Shown one piece after another: positions 43,030-50,880 of a stretch of DNA of 64,000 nucleotides; the first letter of the stretch is position 1; each line of letters begins with the position of its first letter. The DNA lies in the NCBI GenBank assembly GCA_023404495.1, contig JAEYBE010000002.1, positions 1-64,000 on the forward strand. Direction: 5' to 3'. Origin of the DNA: Actinomycetes bacterium. Lineage in GTDB: Bacteria > Actinomycetota > Thermoleophilia > Solirubrobacterales > JACPNS01. A program made the position numbers and the translations under genes. The notes beneath the pieces are model-generated. The model worked only from the letters and a program-made list of their open reading frames with translations, did not search any database and was not told the origin of the DNA.

Positions 43030-43701
43030 TTAAGCAGCGGTTGCTGAGTGCGCCGCGTCACGCTCAGCGACCGGCCAGTCGAGCGTTTCGCGCCGTTTGA
43101 GGCGCTTGAGCATTCGGATCAGCAGCGGACCGGCGAGCATGAAGAAGCCGAAATTGGCCACGATATGCGCGATGTCAAACGGCGCTGAGGTGGTCGTCTG
43201 GATCCAGAAACTGGTCGAGAGGTCCGACGAGGCGAGATTGACGGCGCTGCCGAAATTGACCACCACGCCGTAGAGCAGTCCAGCGACCGCGCACCACAGA
43301 GCGAGCGGCAGTCGCCCCCGGAAACTCGAGTCAACCCCCACCCCACTTCGCGCCAGCGCCGCGCCGAGCAAGCCGCAGAGACCCCATGCGAGCATCTGCC
43401 ACGGCGTCCAGGGACCTTGTGTGAAGTAGAAGTTCGAAACCAAGGCGGTCAGCGCTCCGACCATCCAGCCGGGAGCAAAGCCGAGCGCAAAGCCCGCGAC
43501 GATCACGATGTCTGTGGTCGGCTTGACATTCGGAAACGGCGCAAAGAGCACGCGGCCGATCACCCCGAATGCGACCAGCGCCGCAACCGTGGCGACGACG
43601 CGCGCGCTCGGCCGGCTGCGCTCAAACCAAAAGAATCCCGCCGTGATCGCGCTCGCCAGCAGCGCGAGGCTGCCGAGCTGCCAGAGCTCCCCGCTGGTCA
43701 C
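43030..43701 (-). CDS. ECF transporter S component (putative cobalamin/corrinoid)
   Basis: Substrate-binding membrane subunit of an energy-coupling factor transporter. 223 residues with about six helices. The block PFPNVKPTTDIVIVAGFALG and GWMVGALTALVSNFYFTQGP resembles S components of the CbrT or related type. The GTG start overlaps the EcfA stop (GTGA). Being at the end of a B12-riboswitch operon makes a cobalamin or corrinoid substrate most likely; this is inference. Confidence 0.85.
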   Translation of the reverse strand: MTSGELWQLGSLALLASAITAGFFWFERSRPSARVVATVAALVAFGVIGRVLFAPFPNVKPTTDIVIVAGFALGFAPGWMVGALTALVSNFYFTQGPWTPWQMLAWGLCGLLGAALARSGVGVDSSFRGRLPLALWCAVAGLLYGVVVNFGSAVNLASSDLSTSFWIQTTTSAPFDIAHIVANFGFFMLAGPLLIRMLKRLKRRETLDWPVAERDAAHSATAA

Positions 43702-45275
43702 TGCACCTCGCCCCCAATCAGCCGCGCACCCTCATGCGCGGTCAGCGCGCCGGTTCCGGGAAACAGCCTCGCGGTGGCGGTCGAGAAATGCCATCCGCCG
43801 CCCAGAACCTCGCGCGCGCCGGAGTCGGCGAGCAAGCGGCCGGCGCCCAGGAGGCATGCGCGCTCAGCGAACTGCGCCGCAAACTCGGTGTCGTGCGTCG
43901 CGACAAGAACCGCTGTGCCGCGGGCAGCGATCGCGCGAAGTAGCGCGGCGAGTTCGAGCTTGCGCGCGGCGTCCATCCCGCGCGTCGGCTCGTCGAGCAG
44001 CAGCACCGCGGGATCGTCCTGCATGACGATCGCCAGCGCGAGGCGTTGACGCTCGCCGCCGGACAAGTCGCGCGGGTCGCGCTCGGCGAAGCGACCGAGA
44101 CCGAAGCGTTCAAGCGCCGCCGCCGGCGCCTCGTCCGCCACGCGCTCGTGGATCAGATAGTCGTTCGGATTCTGCAGCAGCAGCGCGACTTCGCCGGCCC
44201 GCGTGATCTGGCCGGCAGCAGGCTTTTGCACTTCGCGCGCGATGCGCAGGAGCGTCGATTTGCCCGAGCCGTTGGCGCCCATCAACACGGTGCGCTCGCC
44301 CGCGCGCAACTCAAGATCGACACCGTCGAGCGCGCGCAGCGTTCCATAGTCGGCGACGATCCCGTCGGCGCGAAGGACAACCTCACCGGTTGTCTCAGCC
44401 TGCGGCGTGAACAAATGCGTGGGGCCTGGAAAGAGCTTGCGCGCGTCACGCATCGCCAGCGGCAAGGGTGAAGCGCCCACCAGTCGCGCAAGCTGCGCGA
44501 GCGGCGGCAGCATGTGGACGTGGCGCGGATCGTCGGCTGCCAGTTCCAGGAATTCGCGTGGTTCGGCGTCGATCGCGATCCGGCCGTGATCGAAGACCAA
44601 CACGCGGTCCACGACCTCAAGCGCGCGTTCGATCCGGTGATCGGCCAGCAAGATTGTCGTGCCGTGATCATGCGCGAGTCTCTGCAGGGCACCCAGCAGC
44701 TCGTCGGCCGCGACCGGGTCAAGCTGCGAGGTCGGTTCGTCGAGCACCAGCACCGGCGGCCGAGAGGCGATCGCCGCGGCCAGGGCGACGCGTTGGAGCT
44801 CCCCGCCGGAGAGCTCGTCGGTGCGACGCGCAAGCAGTTTTCCGATGCCGAGCACAGCGGCGGCTTCTTCGACGGCGATCGCAATCTGATCCTGTGGCCA
44901 GCCGAAGTTCTCCAGCGGAAACGCGATCTCGGCGCGGACACTGTCCATCACCGACTGCGACTCTGGATCCTGGAAGAGCGTGCCGCAGACCGCGGCCATC
45001 TGCCCTGCATCCGTCGAGCGCAGGTCGCGACCGCAGATGCTCGCCTCGCCCGAGGCCACGCCGCCGAAGTGATGCGGCACAAGCCCGCTGATCGCACGCA
45101 GCAACGTCGATTTGCCGCTGCCGGAATCCCCGCAGACCAGCACGAACTCACCCGATTGGACACTCAAAGAGATTTCGCTCAGGGCGGACGCGCCTGAATC
45201 CGGATACGTGTAGGCGAACCCGTCGAAAGTGACAGCGCGGGCTCGGGTCGGCGTCTCCATCAGTGCGCCGTTCAC
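43698..45275 (-). CDS. Double ECF ATPase (EcfA1-EcfA2 fusion)
   Basis: 525 residues with two complete ABC ATPase modules in one chain. First: Walker A CGDSGSGKSTLLRAIS, signature LSGGELQRVALA, Walker B VLVLDEPTSQLD. Second: Walker A MGANGSGKSTLLRIA, signature LSGGERQRLALA, Walker B VLLLDEPTRGMD. All catalytic residues are intact. The GTG start has GGAGG five bases upstream and overlaps the EcfT stop (GTGA); ATG at 45260 is an alternative. Powers the transporter with the T and S subunits. Confidence 0.95.
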   Translation of the reverse strand: MNGALMETPTRARAVTFDGFAYTYPDSGASALSEISLSVQSGEFVLVCGDSGSGKSTLLRAISGLVPHHFGGVASGEASICGRDLRSTDAGQMAAVCGTLFQDPESQSVMDSVRAEIAFPLENFGWPQDQIAIAVEEAAAVLGIGKLLARRTDELSGGELQRVALAAAIASRPPVLVLDEPTSQLDPVAADELLGALQRLAHDHGTTILLADHRIERALEVVDRVLVFDHGRIAIDAEPREFLELAADDPRHVHMLPPLAQLARLVGASPLPLAMRDARKLFPGPTHLFTPQAETTGEVVLRADGIVADYGTLRALDGVDLELRAGERTVLMGANGSGKSTLLRIAREVQKPAAGQITRAGEVALLLQNPNDYLIHERVADEAPAAALERFGLGRFAERDPRDLSGGERQRLALAIVMQDDPAVLLLDEPTRGMDAARKLELAALLRAIAARGTAVLVATHDTEFAAQFAERACLLGAGRLLADSGAREVLGGGWHFSTATARLFPGTGALTAHEGARLIGGEVQ

Positions 45276-46174
45276 TGCTGCCTCCTACGAGGGGCAAGCG
45301 CAGGGATCAGCGCGGCCCCCGCCAGCAACAGGGCAAAGCAGATGTCGCGCGCGGCAGCTGCAATTTCGGTCACCGGATACGGCTGCATCGCGGCCGCGCC
45401 GTAAACCTCACCGACAATCGCCAGCGTCGCGACCAGCAACGCCGAGACCAGCAGGAGATGGTCGACCGTGCGGCGTGGCGGCGGGTCCACTCGCATCGGA
45501 CGGGCGAGCGCGAAGCCGCGCGTCTCCAGCGCGAGCGCGGAATCGCCCGCGCGTTCAAGCGATCGAGCGAATGCCGCGCGCACGACCGTGGCGGTGGATG
45601 GCGGATCGCCCGGGCGACAGGCGCGTGCGAGCGCGAGGTTCGAACCGTCCCGGGCGAGTGTCGGCACGAAACGCACCGAGAGCGACGCCGTGATCGCCGA
45701 ACGCACTGAGTACCGGCGCAGCACCCGCAGCAGTTCGTCCGGGCTGACGCAGCAGACATAGAGCGCGCAGAGCGAGAAAATCGTCGCCGTGCGCAGCCCG
45801 AGCACGAGTCCGTAGACGATTGCCTCTTGGGTGATGTCAAAGCTGCCGATCAGCGGCAGATCGATTCCCGCGACTAGCACGGTCACCCCCTGCTGCGAAG
45901 CGATCGGATTGATCAGCGCGATGCCGATCGTCAGCGGCAGCGAGAACGCCAGCGCGATCAAGGACTCTGGGAGCACCCGGCAGCGCCAGGCCATCGCGAG
46001 CGTCGCCAGGAGCAATGCGCCGAGCACGATCGGATTCATGAACAGGGCGATCGCAAGCCCGACCGCGACACACCAGGCGATCACCGTCGTCGCGCGCGCC
46101 TGCTGCAGCGGTCCGCCGCGGTCGCGATAGCCGAACCGCAGAACGATCGCCGCAGCGTCGGCCGCGCGGCTCAT
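45272..46174 (-). CDS. ecfT: ECF transporter transmembrane component (EcfT)
   Basis: Couples ATP hydrolysis to S-component toppling. 300 residues with about six helices. The long cytoplasmic helix pair includes LRVLRRYSVRSAITASLSVR and FARSLERAGDSALALETRGF with the Ala-Arg-Gly type ATPase-contact motif. The ATG overlaps the lipoprotein stop by one base (TAATG) and EcfA follows with a GTGA overlap. Confidence 0.92.
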   Translation of the reverse strand: MSRAADAAAIVLRFGYRDRGGPLQQARATTVIAWCVAVGLAIALFMNPIVLGALLLATLAMAWRCRVLPESLIALAFSLPLTIGIALINPIASQQGVTVLVAGIDLPLIGSFDITQEAIVYGLVLGLRTATIFSLCALYVCCVSPDELLRVLRRYSVRSAITASLSVRFVPTLARDGSNLALARACRPGDPPSTATVVRAAFARSLERAGDSALALETRGFALARPMRVDPPPRRTVDHLLLVSALLVATLAIVGEVYGAAAMQPYPVTEIAAAARDICFALLLAGAALIPALAPRRRQQ

Positions 46175-47043
46175 TAGCCGGCGCCCTCGGGGAGCGCGGT
46201 TGCGCCTTTGCGGCTGACCGCGAAGCCGAACCTAAGCTGCAACTTCTTCGGCCGATCGAGCAGCGCCGAAGCCTCCTCGACACCTGCTGTGTCCGTTCCA
46301 GTCACGACCCAAGAGAGCGACTTGCCGTCGGAGAAGGCGGCGAGCAGACCGGCCGACTTCTTGAGCGGTTTTCCGCTTGAGCCATCCGCCGAGAAGGGCG
46401 TGAGCTTCGAGCCGTCCGACGAGAACTCAGCGAACGCGCCGTTGGTCTCGCCCGAGGTCGTCAGGTCGGGCACGCCGTCAAAACCTTGGATGTCCTGCCA
46501 CGGTCCAACCACTACCCGAACGGGCGCAGAGCCGCCGGTCGGCACGCCAGCGATCTTCAGCGCAGCGCGCGTGCGAGCGCACGCCGCAGAGCGCCGCGGA
46601 GCGCAGATCACGCGGGCGCCGCGGGACTTCAGCGGCTCTGGGTACGCGCCAACAATTGCTCCGCCGGTGCGAATCGTCTGCCAGGCGTGGAAGTCCCACT
46701 GCACACTCTGGCCGGCCTTGAGGCGAATCGAAGTGGCACCCAGATCGGTCTCGATGCCGTCGACGTACATCAGCCAAGAGGAGTCGCCATCTTCCTTCAC
46801 GCCCTCGATTGAGTCGACATAGCGACCGCCATAGCTCGTCTCGGTTTCGTGGACCTTCTGCAGCTGGCGCATGACGGTCAGGCCCGTGGTCAGGGGCACC
46901 TGCTCGCGCTGTGCGACGACCTGGGCGCCGAAGTCGCGGGTGACCACAACCGACGTGTCCGGCCCGCTCTCGCCCGCGCCGCAGCCGGCGCCCGCGAGGG
47001 CGCAGACCGCGGTCAGTGCGATTGTTGCGGGCCGAATACGCAT
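46174..47043 (-). CDS. DUF4430-containing lipoprotein
   Basis: 289 residues. A signal peptide ends near C21 (ALAGAGC, an imperfect lipobox). The DUF4430 domain, related to the beta domain of transcobalamin and intrinsic factor, covers about residues 45-120: VPLTTGLTVMRQLQKVHETE, DSSWLMYVDGIETDLGATSI and VQWDFHAWQ. The last half, with a possible GPWQDIQG motif, is unassigned. Presumed surface corrinoid-binding partner of the transporter. 4 nt downstream of the other DUF4430 gene. Confidence 0.85.
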   Translation of the reverse strand: MRIRPATIALTAVCALAGAGCGAGESGPDTSVVVTRDFGAQVVAQREQVPLTTGLTVMRQLQKVHETETSYGGRYVDSIEGVKEDGDSSWLMYVDGIETDLGATSIRLKAGQSVQWDFHAWQTIRTGGAIVGAYPEPLKSRGARVICAPRRSAACARTRAALKIAGVPTGGSAPVRVVVGPWQDIQGFDGVPDLTTSGETNGAFAEFSSDGSKLTPFSADGSSGKPLKKSAGLLAAFSDGKSLSWVVTGTDTAGVEEASALLDRPKKLQLRFGFAVSRKGATALPEGAG

Positions 47044-47047
47044 TCGC

Positions 47048-48049
47048 TCAGCGTCCGATCTTGTTGGCCGCGCGAACGCACTTCAGACGCGACGGGTTGT
47101 TCTTGACCGGGTAGAGCTTGACGCAGCGAGTGCGTGCGGCCACGCGCTTCTCCTTGGCTGTCAGCGTGCGCCCGAGATGGTTGGCGATGCGAATGCACTC
47201 GGCAAACCTTGCAGAGTCGGTGTCCTTGATCTCGGCACGGCACTTCGCGCGAGCGGCGATGCGGCGCTGCTTGTTGATCTCTTTCTGAGTGGTCGGCTTG
47301 ACCGGATTCGGGTTGGCCGATTCGGCAACCGTCACCCACTGCGAACCGCGGATCGCGGACGCTTTCTCGGCACGTACGAGGTACTTGCCTGCGGTCGGGA
47401 ATGTGATCTGAAAACTCCCGTCGACGCCGCTCGACGCGGTGGCTCCGCCACCTGAAATCGCTGCGCCGGCCGCCGCGGACTTGGCGTCGGTGCTCGTGCT
47501 GTAGGAGTCGACGTAGCCCGTCACCGGTTCGTTCGGCTTCACTTCGCTTGGGAGCTTGACCTCAAGACTCGCGTTGAACACCCCGAACGACGGCGCGTAG
47601 AAGAGCACCACCCGGTCACCATCGCTCAGGGGGTCAGTCGCGAGGACGTAGCCATTGGGGGCGGTCGAATCCTGCTGGTTGATCCGCACGTACCAGCCAC
47701 CCAGGTTGTCGGGCGAGAACTCTCCGTTGACCGAGCAGACGATCGTCCCCCAGTCGAAGTAGGTGCCGCTTGAGGTCATGTGCGCGTCGCCCAGGGCATC
47801 GGCTACTGCGGTCAGCGTGTTCGGCGACTTGAAGTTCGCCGGTGTCTCATTGGAGCGGCACTCAGGGCGATCGGCACCTCCTGGCACCGAGCGCGCTTCA
47901 GTGGTCACGTCACCGTTGAAGTGCGTCAGCGACGAACCCTCAACGCGCAGATTGACATTTGCCGCCCAAGCACTGGGCGCGAACGCCGCGGTCAAAACAA
48001 TGGCCGTCAGAGCGGCACGAAGACTCAAAGGCACTTTCGCCTGAGACAT
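47048..48049 (-). CDS. Secreted DUF4430 (transcobalamin-like) protein
   Basis: First gene after the riboswitch. I use the ATG at 48049 because AAAGGGG lies seven bases upstream; an ATG at 48055 is too close to it. 333 residues. Signal peptide SLRAALTAIVLTAAFAPSAWA. DUF4430 follows with SVNGEFSPDNLGGWYVRINQ and LSDGDRVVLFYAPSF. Then comes a carboxypeptidase-regulatory-like strand domain (SGVDGSFQITFPTAGKYLVR). The C-terminus is two basic 29-residue repeats, each C-x14-C with AR before and ANxxGR after. Likely captures corrinoids outside the cell. Confidence 0.85.
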   Translation of the reverse strand: MSQAKVPLSLRAALTAIVLTAAFAPSAWAANVNLRVEGSSLTHFNGDVTTEARSVPGGADRPECRSNETPANFKSPNTLTAVADALGDAHMTSSGTYFDWGTIVCSVNGEFSPDNLGGWYVRINQQDSTAPNGYVLATDPLSDGDRVVLFYAPSFGVFNASLEVKLPSEVKPNEPVTGYVDSYSTSTDAKSAAAGAAISGGGATASSGVDGSFQITFPTAGKYLVRAEKASAIRGSQWVTVAESANPNPVKPTTQKEINKQRRIAARAKCRAEIKDTDSARFAECIRIANHLGRTLTAKEKRVAARTRCVKLYPVKNNPSRLKCVRAANKIGR

Positions 48050-48095
48050 GGTCATTCCCCTTTCCACGAGGGATCGATATGTGATGAACACGGCC

Positions 48096-48270
48096 GGGAG
48101 AGGTTTCCTGGCTGACGGGGTCTATTCGCCGCGCCTTCCCAGCAGACAAGCTGCCAGTGGCTTGGGGGCTGCGCAAGATTGCTGCGCCAGCGCCCGTGCG
48201 ACGAACACGCCCGATCACAGTGGCGGGTCCGCGCCGGTTTCACACCGGACTTCCCTCGACACGACCGAGA
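48096..48270 (-). ncRNA. Cobalamin (B12) riboswitch
   Basis: All core blocks are visible on the minus strand: GGGAAGTCCGGTGTGAAACC with CCGG (about 48234-48256), CCGCCACTGTGA (48215-48226), GCCACTGG...GGGAAGGC (48133-48161) and the B12 box AGCCAGGAAACC (48101-48115). This is the adenosyl- or hydroxocobalamin aptamer, which normally switches translation or transcription off when bound. It lies 47 nt before the first gene of the ECF/DUF4430 operon. Confidence 0.96.
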
Positions 48271-48276
48271 CTCGCG

Positions 48277-48282
48277 AGTATA
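48277..48282 (-). promoter_or_regulatory. Candidate -10 box of the B12 operon
   Basis: TATACT on the minus strand, 7 nt before the riboswitch. No good -35 hexamer at 16-18 bp. Placement agrees with a transcript starting at the aptamer. Confidence 0.4.
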
Positions 48283-48315
48283 GGCGTCGCCGGAGCCGCC
48301 CGTAGGATCCTGCAG

Positions 48316-49641
48316 GTGGAAGCCGGCAGCGTCGACCTAGCCCAGAACGACCGCGAACTGCGCGCGGTCACGACCGCCAACCGCTACTTCCGTGTGCGTT
48401 TGTGGCTGGTCAATCAGCTCTGGATACCGGTGCTCGCGCTGAACATGCTCGCGGTGCTGCTCTCGTTCGCGATCCCGGAGTTCGACACATGGATTGGTCG
48501 CACGGCGCCGATTGAAGTCTCGACCGTACAGTCGCTCTTCACGGCGCTCGCGGGGAGCATGATCACCTTCACCGGAATCGTCTTCTCTGCATTGTTCATA
48601 GCAACGCAGATCCAGACGTCGTCGTTCTCTCCACGGCTAGCAGCGCAGCTGCGCAAGGACCCGGTGATCATGGGCACGCTCGTGCTTTCGACTGCGACGG
48701 CCGCATATTCGCTGGGCGTACTGGCGGCAGCCGATCGGTTCCCGGAAAACCAGAACGCTCCGCTCTTCACCGTCGCGTTCGGCCTGCTGCTGGCGATCGG
48801 CACGCTCGCCTGGTTTGCCGCGCTCGTCCAGCGCGCGTTCGAGAACATCCAGATCGGCGGGATCCTGCGCTCGCTCGGCAAGCAGGCCTGGCGGGCGATC
48901 GACGACATCCACCCCTCTCCCGAGGAATCGCAGGTGCTGCCGGTGCCGGTCAAGCCGGAAGACGCTTCGGTCGCCGAGATCGAATACGAAGGCAAGCCCG
49001 GGGTGATTGCGGCGGTCGACCGAGCGGCGTTGATCAGGCTCGCCGATGCAACCGGCGGCTTTATCGAGGTGATTCCGCAGGTCGGCGAGTACGTCTCGGG
49101 ACGCTCAGGCGCCGTGCGGATCTACAACGGCACTCGCGAGCCGACCCGCAAACAGGTTGTGGCAGCGTTCGTGCTCGCCCGCCAGCGCACGCCGCAGCAG
49201 GACCCGGCATTTGTGATTCGCATCCTCGTCGACATCGCGATCCGCGCACTCTCGCCGGCGATCAACGACCCGACGACCGCGGTGCAGACGCTCGACCGCG
49301 TCGAGTCGCTGCTGATCCGCTTGCACGAGCGTCACCCCGGGGCGACGTACGTGGTCGACTCAAACGGCACGCCGCGTGCCTTGATCCACGCGCCGACCTG
49401 GATCGAGTACTTCGAGCTTGCGACAACCGAGGTCCGCCTCTACGGGGCGCACTCGGTGCAGATCCACCGCCGGCTGCGCGCGATGCACGCTCACCTCCTC
49501 AACGTGACCGACGGGCGCGACCGCGCGCGCGTTGAACTCGAGATCGCCCAGCTGGATCGAGAGGCAGCGGAGGCCTTCAAGGCGCGGCACGACATCGAGT
49601 TGGCGCTCGAGCCCGACCGGCTTGGGATCGGCGGCAATTAG
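48316..49641 (+). CDS. DUF2254 family membrane protein
   Basis: 441 residues from a GTG at 48316 (VEAGSVDLAQNDREL). Four N-terminal helices (LWIPVLALNMLAVLLSFAIP, TALAGSMITFTGIVFSALFI, LVLSTATAAYSLGVLAAADR, TVAFGLLLAIGTLAWFAALV) match DUF2254. A soluble domain with ALSPAINDPTTAVQTLDRVE follows. Function unknown. A TAGGAT box ends 7 nt before the GTG. Divergent from the B12 operon; overlaps the next gene's 3' end by 4 nt. Confidence 0.9.
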   Translation: MEAGSVDLAQNDRELRAVTTANRYFRVRLWLVNQLWIPVLALNMLAVLLSFAIPEFDTWIGRTAPIEVSTVQSLFTALAGSMITFTGIVFSALFIATQIQTSSFSPRLAAQLRKDPVIMGTLVLSTATAAYSLGVLAAADRFPENQNAPLFTVAFGLLLAIGTLAWFAALVQRAFENIQIGGILRSLGKQAWRAIDDIHPSPEESQVLPVPVKPEDASVAEIEYEGKPGVIAAVDRAALIRLADATGGFIEVIPQVGEYVSGRSGAVRIYNGTREPTRKQVVAAFVLARQRTPQQDPAFVIRILVDIAIRALSPAINDPTTAVQTLDRVESLLIRLHERHPGATYVVDSNGTPRALIHAPTWIEYFELATTEVRLYGAHSVQIHRRLRAMHAHLLNVTDGRDRARVELEIAQLDREAAEAFKARHDIELALEPDRLGIGGN

Positions 49642-50834
49642 GCCGGCTTGCCCGCCTTCGGGTCGACGCGATTGAGAATCCGCAGCGCCAACGTCGGGAA
49701 GATCAGCACCGTCAGCACGGCGGCAGTCACCAACGCAGCGGCGGTCGACGGTCGCATTTCAGCGCGCTCGAGGCCGATCGTCGTGATCGCAACGACCAGC
49801 GGGAGCTGTGTGGAAGCAAGCAGCGCCAGCGGCGGCAGCTGATCTCTTGGCAGCACCCGGCGGTAGAAGAGCAGCTCTGGCAAGCCGCGCACCAGCAGCA
49901 TCAGCAAGAAGAAGACCGGCAGCTCGATGACGCCGCGGGTGCTTCCAAACAGCGCCTCGATGTCGAGATTCATCCCGCTGATCACGAAGAAGAACGGAAT
50001 CAGGAAACCGAAGCCGACCGCCTCCATCTTCGAGTCGAAGGCCGCGAAATCCGACTCGCCGACGATCAGCCGCATGATCATGCCGGCCGCGAAGGCCCCG
50101 AGGATCACGTCCATGCCGAGCGAGCCGGCGATCACAACCAGCGCGAACACGAGCAGTACCGCAAGCCGCACCGGGAGCTGGCCGCTGTTGTCCATGCGCG
50201 CGGTGATGAAGTCGAACCACTTGCTGGCCGCGCCGGTCGCCGCGAGTCCGGTCAGCACAGCGATCACGATGAAAGCGCCGAGCAGAACGATCTGCTCGAT
50301 CGCGCCGACGCTGGCCGTCAGCAGGATCGTCACGATCAGCACCGGGCCGAACTCTCCCACAGCACCGATCGCGAGAATGTTGCGGCCAAAGTCGCCGGTC
50401 AGGCGTCCTTCGTCGCGCAGAATCGGGATCAGCGTGCCGATCGCGGTCGTCACCAGCGCCGAGCCCGTGAGCAGGCCCGACCAGACGACGCCAGTCTCCT
50501 GGAGGATTGCCGCGATCGAATACGCCAGCGCCAGCGAGAGCAGCCAGCCTTTGCCGGCGAGCTTCAATGGCTCGCCTCTGATCTGACCCATGCGGATCTC
50601 GTAGCCCGCAAAGAAGAAGAGAAAGCCGAGGCCGAGCTGGCTGAAGGCGTCCAGCACGTCGTCGGTGTGCGCGAGCTCGAGTCCCTGCGGCCCGATCACC
50701 ACGCCGAGCAGGAGCTCCACGACAACCACGGGCACCACCACCGCAGTCAGCCGCGCGCCGATCATCCCCGCGACGATCGGAGCGAGCGCCGCGGCGAGCA
50801 GGACGAGCAGGAATGACTGAGTGTTGTCGAACAA
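49638..50834 (-). CDS. CPA2 family cation/proton antiporter
   Basis: 398 residues with about 11-12 helices of the Kef/CPA2 type. Family blocks are ELLLGVVIGPQGLEL, FLFFFAGYEIRMGQIRGEPL and VTTAIGTLIPILRDEG. No C-terminal TrkA domain, so a plain membrane antiporter. TTG start at 50834, with TAGGAT nine bases before it. Together with Kup and a KdpD-like kinase nearby it suggests a region of ion homeostasis. Confidence 0.92.
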   Translation of the reverse strand: MFDNTQSFLLVLLAAALAPIVAGMIGARLTAVVVPVVVVELLLGVVIGPQGLELAHTDDVLDAFSQLGLGFLFFFAGYEIRMGQIRGEPLKLAGKGWLLSLALAYSIAAILQETGVVWSGLLTGSALVTTAIGTLIPILRDEGRLTGDFGRNILAIGAVGEFGPVLIVTILLTASVGAIEQIVLLGAFIVIAVLTGLAATGAASKWFDFITARMDNSGQLPVRLAVLLVFALVVIAGSLGMDVILGAFAAGMIMRLIVGESDFAAFDSKMEAVGFGFLIPFFFVISGMNLDIEALFGSTRGVIELPVFFLLMLLVRGLPELLFYRRVLPRDQLPPLALLASTQLPLVVAITTIGLERAEMRPSTAAALVTAAVLTVLIFPTLALRILNRVDPKAGKPA

Positions 50835-50880
50835 CGCCGGTCAATCCTAAGGCCGCGACGGGCGTCCGTAGAATCCGGCG

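Noticed and set aside
42558..43100. Plus-strand open frames in the spacer before the sigma gene
   Set aside because: No ribosome site or conserved block. They overlap the start of the sigma gene and the end of the S-component gene; composition is unlike coding sequence here.
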